A DNA stretch of 64,000 nt from H17-190 sp034435615 (GTDB lineage Bacteria > Chloroflexota > Dehalococcoidia > SM23-28-2 > HRBIN24): contig DAOTWZ010000042.1 in assembly GCA_034435615.1 (NCBI GenBank), forward strand, positions 12,164 through 76,163, given 5' to 3'. Positions within the stretch are counted from its first letter, which is position 1, and the number at the start of each line of letters is the position of its first letter. A program made the position numbers and the translations under genes. Shown piece after piece: positions 52,401-59,641 of this stretch. The notes beneath the pieces were generated by a model. That model worked only from the letters and a program-made list of their open reading frames with translations, did no database searches and had not been told where the DNA came from.

Positions 52401-52535
52401 CGCCACGGGGACTACGTCCGCCAGGAGACGCTCTCCCTGGAGGTCCGAGAGGACGAGCCGCCGCCGGACGCCTACGTTGAGGAGCAGCGGCTGGACGGTC
52501 ACCCGGTGCGGCTGGCGGTGCGGCGCAGCGGCTGA
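49497..52535 (+). CDS. ileS: Isoleucyl-tRNA synthetase
   Basis: A 1012-residue class I synthetase. The HIGH region is the PGIHHVLAR form (about residues 54-62) rather than HLGH, and KMSKS is exact (GEKMSKSRGN). The editing domain has TTTPWTLPGN. The HIGH variant and the lack of a C-terminal zinc finger place it with the eukaryote-like IleRS type 2, a type associated with mupirocin tolerance (established for that group, inferred here). GTG 49497 is chosen because GGAGGG lies 9 bases upstream; TTG 49488 abuts the motif. Confidence 0.96.
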   Translation: MFQPVSSRIRFPELEQEILRFWRERDIFRKSIEQRPEERQFTFYEGPPYANASPGIHHVLARVFKDVIVRYKTMQGYRVPRRAGWDTHGLPAELEVEKQLGITSKAEIERIGIAEFNRRCRENVMRYLREWEALTERIAFWLDMENAYVTYRNEYIESCWWIVKTLWERGLVYQDYRSVPHCPRCGTALSDHEVAQGYREDTPDPSIWVKFRLREESRRRLGHLAGERPVFLLAWTTTPWTLPGNTALAVHPEAEYAVVEHQGEALVLASALLGAVLDDYRLLGTLSGRDLVGLRYEPLYDAPSWGTLPLWFDQGQEGRLAPAPSVEGVAKAFTVVAADFVSLTDGTGIVHIAPAFGGEDFQLGKEEGLLFLQPVDTRGEFTGGPFAGLFVKEADERIMEELAQRGLLLRREVLRHTYPFCWRCGTPLLYYAKPTWYIKTTARKERLVALNAEIQWYPEHIKWGRFGNWLQNNVDWAVSRERYWGIPLPIWECQGCGERRCIGSVAELREEAIDREAVERLDDLHRPYVDEVLLRCRRCQGTMRRVPEVMDVWFDSGAMPYGQWHYPFENQEQFQRSFPADYICEAVDQTRGWFYTLHALSTLLFDSISYRNCLCLELILDEKGEKMSKSRGNVVEPWPVIEAHGADAVRWYMFTASPPWVPRRFSANLVGESLRRFLLTLWNTYAFFVTYANLDGFDPTTAGPGEPSLLDRWVLSELQRLVDKVTRDLERYNPTDAGRAIQDFVDDLSNWYVRRSRRRFWKSESDADKVAAHRTLYTCLVTLAKLLAPFTPFVAEAIYRNLVCSVDAAAPESVHLADWPQPDPALLDEGLMADMRLAMRVTSLGRAARSQAGIKVRQPLSRIVVKTRYPVEGPALERLAGLVLDELNVRELRVAATEEELAGLAVARDDAGYAVGLDTTITPELAEEGLARELVHRIQNLRKAAGFDISDRIVLYYSGWEGLRQVLARHGDYVRQETLSLEVREDEPPPDAYVEEQRLDGHPVRLAVRRSG

Positions 52536-52544
52536 GAGGGCGCT

Positions 52545-53522
52545 TCAGGCGTCGCCGGCCGAGGCGGCCGCGGGCTGTCTGCCCCGGAGGCGGATGTAGG
52601 TGGACGCCACCTCCGCCCCGAAGAGGAAGAGGAGAGCGCTGACGTAGAGCCAGAAGAGGAAGGCGACCACGGCACCGATGGGGCCGAAGACGGCGCCGAA
52701 GTTGGCGAAGTTGCGCAGATAGAAGGCGAAGCCGTGGTCCACCGCCACCAGCAGTAGCGAGCCCACCAGCGCCCCCGGCCAGACATCGGCAGGGCGCAGC
52801 CTGGCCGCCGGCACCACCGAGTAGGCGAAGAGGAAGGCGGCGAAGGTCACCAGGGCGGAGACCAGGACGCTCACCGCCACCCAGGCGGGGCCCAGGGACT
52901 CGGCCAGGGGGCCGATGACCGGGAGCCGCTCGCTGAACTGCCTGGCCAGGGCCATCAGGAGGGTCACGGCGTAGGAGCCGCCCAGGAGGAGGGTCAGGAC
53001 CGTCATGCTGGCCAGGTCCACCAGCTTGCCCAGGAGGAGCGACCTTCCCTTCTCCACGCCGAAGACGATGTTCAGGGAGCGGCGGAGGGCGCCGAAGACG
53101 TTGCTGGCAGACCAGGCGAAGGAGAGCAGGCCGAAGATGCCCAGCCCGGCCGCCGCTCCCTCCAGGTGCCGGAGGACATCCCTGACACTGCTCTGGCCCT
53201 CGGTCTCGCTGAGGGGCACGGCTTCCAGGGCCGCTTCCACCAGCCGCTCCCGGACGCCGGCGTCCTGGACGAAGAAGCCCAGGAGGGCCAGGGCCAGGAT
53301 GGCCAGAGGGAAGAGGGAGAAGAGACCGTAGTAGGCGAGGGCGGCCGCCATCATGGAGGCGTTATCGTCCAGGAAGCGTCGCACCGCCTGAACGATGAGG
53401 GCGGGGACGGCCAGGGGAAGGCGCAGGGGCGGTTCGGCGGCCCGCTCCAGGCGCTCCCGGGCGTAGGCCGGCCAGCGGGCCAGAAAGCCGAGTCCTGGCA
53501 TGAATTTCGCCTCGTGTTCCAT
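52545..53522 (-). CDS. YihY/BrkB family membrane protein (UPF0761)
   Basis: A 325-residue integral membrane protein with six or so hydrophobic segments (for example AALAYYGLFSLFPLAILALA, LGIFGLLSFAWSASNVFGAL and VGSLLLVAVDHGFAFYL). The NASMMAAALAYYGLFSL block is the YihY hallmark. Despite old names (ribonuclease BN, serum-resistance), its function is unknown. It is convergent with ileS and divergent from the HTH-PASTA gene. Confidence 0.88.
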   Translation of the reverse strand: MEHEAKFMPGLGFLARWPAYARERLERAAEPPLRLPLAVPALIVQAVRRFLDDNASMMAAALAYYGLFSLFPLAILALALLGFFVQDAGVRERLVEAALEAVPLSETEGQSSVRDVLRHLEGAAAGLGIFGLLSFAWSASNVFGALRRSLNIVFGVEKGRSLLLGKLVDLASMTVLTLLLGGSYAVTLLMALARQFSERLPVIGPLAESLGPAWVAVSVLVSALVTFAAFLFAYSVVPAARLRPADVWPGALVGSLLLVAVDHGFAFYLRNFANFGAVFGPIGAVVAFLFWLYVSALLFLFGAEVASTYIRLRGRQPAAASAGDA

Positions 53523-53606
53523 GATACCGCGTCGGCGCCGGGGGCGTTCCAGCTTGACGGAAGGTTTACCAGGTGGCCATACTCGAGAAGTCGGAGGGGC
53601 CCGGCG

Positions 53607-54224
53607 ATGACCCGCCTCGGCGAGACGCTACGGGAGGCCCGGCGCCAGCGAGGGCTCAGCCTCGAGGAGGCGGAGCGGGCCACCCGTATACCCCGCCAGT
53701 ACCTCCTGGCCCTGGAGGACGAGCGGTTCTCGCAGTTGCCGCCCCCGGTCTACGCGCGGGGCTTCCTGCGCTCTTACGCCAGCTATCTGGGCCTCGACCC
53801 TGGCGAGCTGTTGCCCCTGCTCCCGGTGGGACAGGTGGAGGAACCCCGTCTGCGCCCCCTGACGAGAGTGGAGCCGCCCCGCACCTACGCCACGCGGGCG
53901 CTGGTGCTGGTTACGGGTCTCTCCCTGCTGTTGCTGGCGGTGGCGGCTATGACCGGGCTGGGCCGGGACGAGGGCGGCGGCCCTCTGCAACAGGGCCAGA
54001 ACGTTCCGGCGCAGCCGGAGCGGCCGGCCGTGGGGCTCTCGACGCCAGGGCTGGTGGGCCAGGACGTGGCCACGGCCGCCCGGACGCTGCAGGCCCAGGG
54101 GATCAACTTCGTCCTGGTGGGGACGGAGGGGGAAGGCCCCAGGGGCGAGGTGCTGGCCCAGAGCCCGGACGCCGGCGAGGCCCTGGCGCCCGGGAGCGCC
54201 CTGGTGCTGGTGGTCAGCCGCTAG
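53607..54224 (+). CDS. RodZ-like HTH membrane protein with C-terminal PASTA domain
   Basis: A 205-residue protein: N-terminal HTH_25 domain (residues 3-68; LGETLREARRQRGLSLEEAE, ATRIPRQYLLALEDERF, VYARGFLRSYASYLGLDP), a linker, a transmembrane helix (about 94-114) and an extracellular PASTA domain (about 143-205; LVGQDVATAARTLQAQGINF, AQSPDAGEALAPGSALVLVV). RodZ anchors the MreB cytoskeleton; PASTA domains sense peptidoglycan. Replacement of the RodZ tail by PASTA is unusual. A second gene follows 41 bases later. Confidence 0.85.
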   Translation: MTRLGETLREARRQRGLSLEEAERATRIPRQYLLALEDERFSQLPPPVYARGFLRSYASYLGLDPGELLPLLPVGQVEEPRLRPLTRVEPPRTYATRALVLVTGLSLLLLAVAAMTGLGRDEGGGPLQQGQNVPAQPERPAVGLSTPGLVGQDVATAARTLQAQGINFVLVGTEGEGPRGEVLAQSPDAGEALAPGSALVLVVSR

Positions 54225-54265
54225 CCCCTCCGGCGGCGGGCGGTCCGCTCCTCCACGGGGACAGT

Positions 54266-55141
54266 ATGGGCGTCTCTCTGTCCAGACTCTGGTGGCTGGG
54301 CGTGGGGCTGCTGGGAGGGCTGGGGGCTGGCGCCCTCGGCTACGTGAGCTGGCGCTGGGTCCACCCCGGGCGCTGGCCCTCTCCTTCCGCGGGGCTGCGG
54401 GGCGAGGAGTTCTACTTCTCCAGCCTGGACGGCCTCCGCCTGCGGGGCCTCTGGCTTCCCGGGAGGGAGGGCTGGCCTGTGGTCCTCCTCTGCCATGGCT
54501 ACTTCCGCAGCCTGGCCGAGCCTTATGACCTGGGGTTGCACCTGAACGACCTGGGCTACAACGTGCTGCTCTTCGATTTCCGGGGCTGCGGGAAGAGCGA
54601 GGGGAGCTGGACCACCCTGGGCGCCCAGGAGACGCTGGACGTGCTGGCAGCGGTGCGGGCCGCACGGGAGCGGGCGCCGGGGGCGGCCATCGGCGTGCTG
54701 GGCATCTCCATGGGCGGGGCGGCCGCTATCATGGCCGCCGCCCGCTGCCCCGATATCGGGGCTGTGGTGGCGGACTCGGCCTACCCTGACCTGGAGCGGC
54801 TGCTGGAGAGGCGGGCGCGGCAGTGGGCGGCCTGGCCTCCCCTGCTGGGGGCGGCCCGCGTGAGCCTTCGCCTGGGCGAACTTCTGGCGGGCTTCCGGGC
54901 GCGGGAGGTGCGGCCGGTGGACTGGGTGGGCCGGATAGCGCCCCGGCCGGTGCTCTTCATCTGCGGCGACTGCGACTCCTTCGTCCCTCTGGAGCAGTGC
55001 CTGGAGCTGTACGAGAGGGCCGGCGAGCCCAAGGAGCTGTGGGTGGTGCCCAACTGCCACCACGCCCTGGCCCGCCTGGACTGCCCGGACGAGTACTGCC
55101 AGCGGGTGGGGGACTTCTTCCGTCGTTATCTGGGGCCCTAG
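54266..55141 (+). CDS. Membrane-anchored alpha/beta hydrolase
   Basis: A 291-residue hydrolase with an N-terminal transmembrane anchor (residues 7-27). Catalytic elements: VVLLCHGYFRSLAEP, nucleophile Ser in GISMGGAAA (about 152), Asp in CGDCDSFVPLEQ and His in NCHHALARL. It resembles the Bem46/YqkD-type serine hydrolases. The substrate is unknown. It overlaps the convergent DUF503 gene by 4 bases. Confidence 0.85.
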   Translation: MGVSLSRLWWLGVGLLGGLGAGALGYVSWRWVHPGRWPSPSAGLRGEEFYFSSLDGLRLRGLWLPGREGWPVVLLCHGYFRSLAEPYDLGLHLNDLGYNVLLFDFRGCGKSEGSWTTLGAQETLDVLAAVRAARERAPGAAIGVLGISMGGAAAIMAAARCPDIGAVVADSAYPDLERLLERRARQWAAWPPLLGAARVSLRLGELLAGFRAREVRPVDWVGRIAPRPVLFICGDCDSFVPLEQCLELYERAGEPKELWVVPNCHHALARLDCPDEYCQRVGDFFRRYLGP

Positions 55142-55452
55142 AGCTGGAAGCGGCTGCCGCTGAGGGCGTGGATCACCTCGGTGCGATAGTCCACCAGCTC
55201 CAGGTCGAGGCGCTGGGAGCGGATGTAGCTGACGACGGCGGCCAGGACTTCGTGGGCGTGGCGCTCCGAGTTGGTGACGCAGGAGATGCCCAGGGAGGTC
55301 ATCTGCCAGAGGTCCTGGTCGTCCACCTCAGCGACGGAGACGTTGAAGCGGCTCTGCAGGCGCGCCGTCAGGGAGCGGACGAGCTGTCGCTTGCCCTTGA
55401 GGGAGTGGTTCTCGGGCAGGCGCAGCCAGATGCGCAGCAGCCCCACCGTCAT
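55138..55452 (-). CDS. DUF503 family protein
   Basis: A 104-residue DUF503/YlxP-like protein (LRIWLRLPENHSLKGKRQLV, VAEVDDQDLWQMTSLGISCV). YlxP-type proteins are often encoded near rbfA and translation genes and may bind RNA; the role is unproven. It stands alone between a hydrolase and scpB. Confidence 0.88.
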   Translation of the reverse strand: MTVGLLRIWLRLPENHSLKGKRQLVRSLTARLQSRFNVSVAEVDDQDLWQMTSLGISCVTNSERHAHEVLAAVVSYIRSQRLDLELVDYRTEVIHALSGSRFQL

Positions 55453-55509
55453 GCTCGTGGCCCCTCCACCTCTCCAGGCGGCCGAGGGTAAGGTGCCCGG
55501 CCTCGCCCT

Positions 55510-56040
55510 TTAATGTTCCTGCTGGTCTGGCGGCGGCGTCAAGGGCGGGAGGTCTTCGGGGCGCTCCAGGCCGAAGTGCTCCAGGAAGCGGAAGGTGGTG
55601 CCGTAGAGGTAGGGCCGGCCCGGGCGGTCGGCACGGCCGACCTCGGTGATGAGGCCCCGGGCCTTGAGGGAGGCGATGGCCCGCTCACAGCCCACGCCCC
55701 GTATCGCCTCGATGTCGCTGCGGGTGATGGGCTGTTTGTAGGCGATGATGGCCAGGGTCTCCAGGGCGGCGCGGGAGAGGCGGTCGTCCTGGGCGACGCC
55801 CAGGAAGCGCTCCACGTAGGGGGCGAGTTCGGGGGCGGTGACCATCTGGACGGCGTCTCCGCTGCGCTGGATGCGGACGCCGCGGCCCCGCAGCTCCTGG
55901 GCCAGGGCCTCCAGTTCCGCCTCCACGGCCTCGGGAGGCGCCTCGGCTACGCTGGCCAGACGGGACAGGGAGACGGGGGCATCCGCCAGGTAGAGGATGC
56001 CCTCCAGCACCGTTTTGAGGGGAGGTCGCTCCTCTTCCAT
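55510..56040 (-). CDS. scpB: Segregation and condensation protein B
   Basis: A 176-residue winged-helix kleisin-interacting subunit of the SMC-ScpAB condensin. EGILYLADAPVSLSRLA, ETLAIIAYKQPITRSDIEAI and GRPYLYGTTFRFLEHFGL are diagnostic. ATG 56040 is used. scpA is not upstream; the neighbouring phage-like locus begins 73 bases away, so an ordinary scpA-scpB arrangement may have been separated. Confidence 0.94.
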   Translation of the reverse strand: MEEERPPLKTVLEGILYLADAPVSLSRLASVAEAPPEAVEAELEALAQELRGRGVRIQRSGDAVQMVTAPELAPYVERFLGVAQDDRLSRAALETLAIIAYKQPITRSDIEAIRGVGCERAIASLKARGLITEVGRADRPGRPYLYGTTFRFLEHFGLERPEDLPPLTPPPDQQEH

Positions 56041-56112
56041 GCTCGCCGGGCACCCGGGGCGGCCGCCCACTCCGGGAATGATAGCGCCCGGCGAGGGGAG
56101 GCTCCAGAGGGC

Positions 56113-56277
56113 CTAGCCCCGCCGGACGGGCCGCCGCGGCCGCAGCGGGTGGGCGAAGCCGCAGATGACGCAGGCGAGGAGGCCCTCGCCACGGGCCACG
56201 GGGCCGCCGCAGCAGGGGCAGCGGCGCTGGGGGAAGAGGGGCAGACGCATCTGGACGGCGGGGCTGACGCTGGCCAT
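56113..56277 (-). CDS. Small zinc-ribbon protein heading the phage-like locus, 54 residues
   Basis: Too short for most callers: MASVSPAVQMRLPLFPQRR, then CPCCGG and CVICGF spaced 17 residues apart, a two-knuckle zinc ribbon, and a basic RPRRPVRRG tail. GGGAGGTGG precedes the ATG. It reads away from the terminase gene, and its promoter contains LexA-like palindromes, which ties it to the phage-like module. Its function is unknown. Confidence 0.65.
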   Translation of the reverse strand: MASVSPAVQMRLPLFPQRRCPCCGGPVARGEGLLACVICGFAHPLRPRRPVRRG

Positions 56278-56302
56278 GGCCACCTCCCATCGGCACCTCT
56301 AC

Positions 56303-56316
56303 AGAACTTGTGTTCT
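56303..56316. promoter_or_regulatory. LexA/SOS-box-like palindrome 1
   Basis: AGAACTTGTGTTCT has perfect AGAAC/GTTCT arms, matching GAAC-N4-GTTC. It lies just past the -10 of the minus-strand zinc-ribbon promoter, 26 bases before that start codon. Confidence 0.65.
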
Positions 56317-56317
56317 T

Positions 56318-56347
56318 AAAATAGAACAAATATTCTCTCGCTGTCAA
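56318..56347 (-). promoter_or_regulatory. SOS-type promoter of the zinc-ribbon gene, with LexA-like box
   Basis: Minus strand TTGACA (56347-56342), 18-base spacer, TATTTT (56323-56318). The spacer holds a second LexA-like box, AGAACAAATATTCT (56323-56336), with one mismatch. With the box at 56303-56316 the promoter carries two operators. Confidence 0.65.
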
Positions 56348-56385
56348 CCCCCTCTCGGGGCAGGCGGGGCGTTGCCAGCCGCCTC

Positions 56386-56415
56386 TTGACGTCTCTGGAA
56401 CATTTGTTCTATCTT
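56386..56415 (+). promoter_or_regulatory. SOS-type promoter of the terminase gene, with LexA-like box
   Basis: TTGACG (56386-56391), 18-base spacer, TATCTT (56410-56415). GGAACATTTGTTCT (56397-56410) lies in the spacer with perfect GAAC/GTTC arms, a placement that would block RNA polymerase. The start codon follows at 56438. Confidence 0.7.
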
Positions 56416-56437
56416 TCGGGCCATCGGAGGTGTGGCG

Positions 56438-57832
56438 GTGACCAGGTCGTCCTCCCTCGGCATCGTCTTGCGGCCCTATCAGGTGGCAGTGGCGCGGGCC
56501 ATCCTGGCCAGCGTGCGGGAGCGCCGTGCCCTCACCCTCTCGGTGATGATGGCCCGTCAGGCGGGGAAGAACGAGCTCTCGGCCCAGGTGGAGCTCTACC
56601 TGCTGGCCCGCCACCTGCACCGGCCGGAGGTGCTCATCAAGTGCGCCCCTACCTTCAATCCCCAGGCCCGCATCAGCCTGCGCCGCCTCTGGGAGCGCCT
56701 GGAGGAGGCGGAGCTGAGGGAGCTGGCGGCCCTGGAGGAGGGACGGGCCGTGCGCCTGGGGAGGGCCCGCCAGCTATTCCTCTCCGCCGAGCCCGGGGCC
56801 CACGTGGTGGGACACACCGCCACCCTCCTGCTGGAGGTGGACGAGGCCCAGGAGGTGGAACGTGAGAAGTTCCAGCGGGACTTCCTGCCCATGGCGGCCG
56901 CCCACGGCGCCACCATCGTCTTCTACGGCACTCCCTGGGACGGCACCACCCTGCTGGAGGAGATGCGGGAGCACCATCTGGAGCTGGAGCGGCGGGACGG
57001 CGTGCGCCGCCATTTCCAGTTCGACTGGACAGCGGTGGCGGAGCACAGCCCGGCCTATGCCCGCTTCGTGGAGGGAGAGCGGCAGCGCCTGGGGGAGGAG
57101 CACCCCCTCTTCCTGACCCAGTACGCCCTCCGCAGCATCGGTGGCGGAGGCAAACTCCTCTCGCCCGGCCAGTTGGCCCAGCTCCGGGGTGAGCACCCCC
57201 GCCAGGCGGCGCCCCGGCCAGGGGAGGTCTACGTGGCGGGGCTGGACGTGGGCGGCCAGGACCTGCCAGGGACGACGGGCCAGCACGACGCCACCGTCCT
57301 AACCATCGCCCGCGTCCGCTGGCCGCCCCCGGACGCCCTCGTCCAGGAGCCCCGGCTGGAGGTGGTGGAGCACCGCGCCTGGACGGGCGAGCCCCACGAG
57401 GCCCTCCACGCCCAGTTGGTGGACCTGCTGCGTCACCTCTGGCGGGTGCGACGGCTGGCGGTGGACGCCAGCGGCCTGGGGGAGACGCTGGCCCGCCTCC
57501 TGGCCCGCTCCCTGGGCGAGGAGGCGGTGGCGGCCCTCCGTTTCACGGCGGAAACCAAGTCCCGGCTCGGCTACGGGCTCCTGGCGGCCATCAACGGCGG
57601 CCGCCTCAAGCTCTACGCCCCGGACGGCTCCGCCGAGGCGGCCGCCCTCTGGCGAGAGCTGGAGCTAGCGCGGGCCGCCTACCGGCCCAACCGCACCATG
57701 AGCTTCTACGTGGAGGCGGGCCAGGGCCACGACGATTATCTGGTGAGCCTGGCCCTGACGGTGGAGGCGGCCCGGGGCCTCCAGGGGCCGCGGACCGCCC
57801 GCGGACGGCTATCGGAGGTGAGAGCATGGTGA
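56438..57832 (+). CDS. terL: Phage terminase large subunit
   Basis: A 464-residue DNA-packaging motor. The ATPase has a Walker A-like MMARQAGKNE (about residues 35-44) and Walker B TLLLEVDEAQ. The C-terminal RNase H-like nuclease has VAGLDVGGQD, LAVDASGLGE and GHDDYLVSLAL acidic residues. GTG 56438 is chosen because GGAGG lies 7 bases upstream; GTG 56432 is too close. No small terminase is recognised next to it. All catalytic motifs look intact, arguing against simple decay. Confidence 0.9.
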   Translation: MTRSSSLGIVLRPYQVAVARAILASVRERRALTLSVMMARQAGKNELSAQVELYLLARHLHRPEVLIKCAPTFNPQARISLRRLWERLEEAELRELAALEEGRAVRLGRARQLFLSAEPGAHVVGHTATLLLEVDEAQEVEREKFQRDFLPMAAAHGATIVFYGTPWDGTTLLEEMREHHLELERRDGVRRHFQFDWTAVAEHSPAYARFVEGERQRLGEEHPLFLTQYALRSIGGGGKLLSPGQLAQLRGEHPRQAAPRPGEVYVAGLDVGGQDLPGTTGQHDATVLTIARVRWPPPDALVQEPRLEVVEHRAWTGEPHEALHAQLVDLLRHLWRVRRLAVDASGLGETLARLLARSLGEEAVAALRFTAETKSRLGYGLLAAINGGRLKLYAPDGSAEAAALWRELELARAAYRPNRTMSFYVEAGQGHDDYLVSLALTVEAARGLQGPRTARGRLSEVRAW

Positions 57833-58143
57833 AGGAGAAGGCCCTGGGCCTCACGGCCCTGCCCAGGGTGCGGGAGGACGCCCTGCCAGAGCACACGGAA
57901 TACCGGGACGAGGGGTGCGATATCCACCCTCACTGCCTCACCTGCCCCCTGCCCCGCTGCCGATACGATGAGCCGGGTGGACTGCGGGCCATCCTCAACG
58001 CCCACCGCGACCAGCAGATCATCGCCCTGCGCCTCCAGGGGGTGGGCATAGAGGAGCTGGCCCGCCGCTTCCGCGTCTCCCGTCGCACCGTCTTCCGGGC
58101 CCTGGAGAAGGCCCGCCAGCGGCCGGCCGCCGAAAGGAGGTAG
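57826..58143 (+). CDS. Cys-motif HTH protein of the phage-like locus
   Basis: A 105-residue protein overlapping terL by 7 bases. The middle has DIHPHCLTCPLPRCRYDEPG, a four-residue-spaced Cys motif that may bind metal; the C-terminus is a helix-turn-helix (VGIEELARRFRVSRRTVFRA). It could be a small-terminase-like DNA recogniser, since it lies between terL and portal, or a regulator. I recall similar CxxCPLPRCRY proteins in Chloroflexota genomes; no experimental function is known to me. Confidence 0.7.
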   Translation: MVKEKALGLTALPRVREDALPEHTEYRDEGCDIHPHCLTCPLPRCRYDEPGGLRAILNAHRDQQIIALRLQGVGIEELARRFRVSRRTVFRALEKARQRPAAERR

Positions 58144-58149
58144 CATAGC

Positions 58150-59535
58150 GTGGTCGCCCAGACCGTCCCCCTGCCCCAGCGCCTGGCCAGCATGGACCTC
58201 TCCCGCCTGCAGGCCTACCGGGAGAACCTGGAGTTCTACCGGGGCCTGCAGTGGACGGGTCCCCAGCGCCGCCGGGAGCGTCGCCTCACCTTCAACTACG
58301 CCCGCGCCATCATCGACAAGACGGCGGCCTACGTGATGAACGGCCTGAGCGTCCTCCTCCTGCCCGGCGAGGACTCCCCGGAGGGGGAGCGACTGGCCCG
58401 GCGAGCGGAGGCGGCCCTGCGAGAGGTCCACGAGGCCAACCACCTGGACCAGCTCGACCTGGACAACGAGATCGATTGCTCCATCCTGGGCGATGCCGCC
58501 TACAAGGTGACCTGGGACCCTCAGGAGGGGCAGGTGCGGGTCTCGGCGCCCGATGTCCAGGGCCTCTTCGTCTGGTGGCTGGGAGACGATGTCTCTCGCA
58601 TCTGGCGCGTCGCCCTGCGCTACACCCTCACCGCCGAGGAGCTGGAGCTGGCCTATCCCCACCTCCTGCCCGGCGAGGGGGCCAGCCTCCGCTGGGCCCG
58701 CCCCTCGCGCCTGCGCAACAGTCAGCACACGCTGGTGGAGGCCTGGACGGCCCAGGGGTTCCAGCTCTGGGTGGACTCCCAACTGGTGGAGGAGCGCCCT
58801 AACCCCTACGGCCTCGTCCCCTTCGTGGTCTATCCCAATCTGCGGGAGCCCAAGCAGTTCTGGGGCCTCTCCGATATACCGCCCATCCGGGAGGCGGTGC
58901 AGGAGCTGAACCGGGCCATGAGCCAGCTCTCCATGATCCTGGAGCTGTCCGGTAACCCCATAGCGGTGCTGGAGAACGTGACGGAGGCCCAGGACATCGC
59001 CGTGCAGCCGGGGGCGGTGTGGGAGCTGCCGGAGCGGGCGCGGGCCTACCTGCTGGACCTGCTGCAGGGGGGCGGCGTGGGCCTCCACGTGGACTACGTG
59101 AATCTCCTCTTCCGCGTCCTGCACGACCTCTCGGAGACGCCTCGCACCGCCTTCGGCGAGAACCGTCAGGCCCTCTCTGGCGTGGCCCTGCAGATGGAGA
59201 TGGACCCGCTGGTGAAGAAGGTCCAGCGCAAGCGGCTGATCCGGGCGGCCGCCCTCAAGCGGCGGACGGAGCTGGTGCTGCGACTCCTGGAGCGGCACGC
59301 CGGGCTGGAGGGGCTCTCCACCCTGCGCCCCCAGGTGGCCTGGGGCCCGGTGCTGCCCCAGGACCGCTCCCGTCTGGTGGAGGAGGAGGCCCGCCTGGTA
59401 GGGGCCGGCATTCGCAGCCGGCGCACGGCGGCCCAGACGCTGGGGACGTCCGACCCGGCGGGGGAGTGGCAGCGCTGGCTGGAGGAGGCGCGGGCCCTGG
59501 CCGCGCTGCCGCAGGGAGGGGAGGCCAACCCTTAG
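58150..59535 (+). CDS. Phage portal protein
   Basis: A 461-residue portal of the SPP1 gp6-like group, GTG start with AAAGGAGG upstream. Supporting segments are LTFNYARAIIDKTAAYVMNG, LGDAAYKVTWDPQEG, LREPKQFWGLSDI and the stem-helix region REAVQELNRAMSQLSMIL. The portal forms the dodecameric DNA gate at one capsid vertex. Directly after terL and the HTH gene, it completes a packaging module. The next genes are not phage genes. Confidence 0.85.
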   Translation: MVAQTVPLPQRLASMDLSRLQAYRENLEFYRGLQWTGPQRRRERRLTFNYARAIIDKTAAYVMNGLSVLLLPGEDSPEGERLARRAEAALREVHEANHLDQLDLDNEIDCSILGDAAYKVTWDPQEGQVRVSAPDVQGLFVWWLGDDVSRIWRVALRYTLTAEELELAYPHLLPGEGASLRWARPSRLRNSQHTLVEAWTAQGFQLWVDSQLVEERPNPYGLVPFVVYPNLREPKQFWGLSDIPPIREAVQELNRAMSQLSMILELSGNPIAVLENVTEAQDIAVQPGAVWELPERARAYLLDLLQGGGVGLHVDYVNLLFRVLHDLSETPRTAFGENRQALSGVALQMEMDPLVKKVQRKRLIRAAALKRRTELVLRLLERHAGLEGLSTLRPQVAWGPVLPQDRSRLVEEEARLVGAGIRSRRTAAQTLGTSDPAGEWQRWLEEARALAALPQGGEANP

Positions 59536-59641
59536 GAAAGACCCCGCGATATCTTGCAATTCCTCGCCGACCTCACTATATTGGCCATGACCTTTACGAG
59601 AGAGGCCGAGGCCCGGCCAGTTTCCAGCGAGGGGGTCGGCG

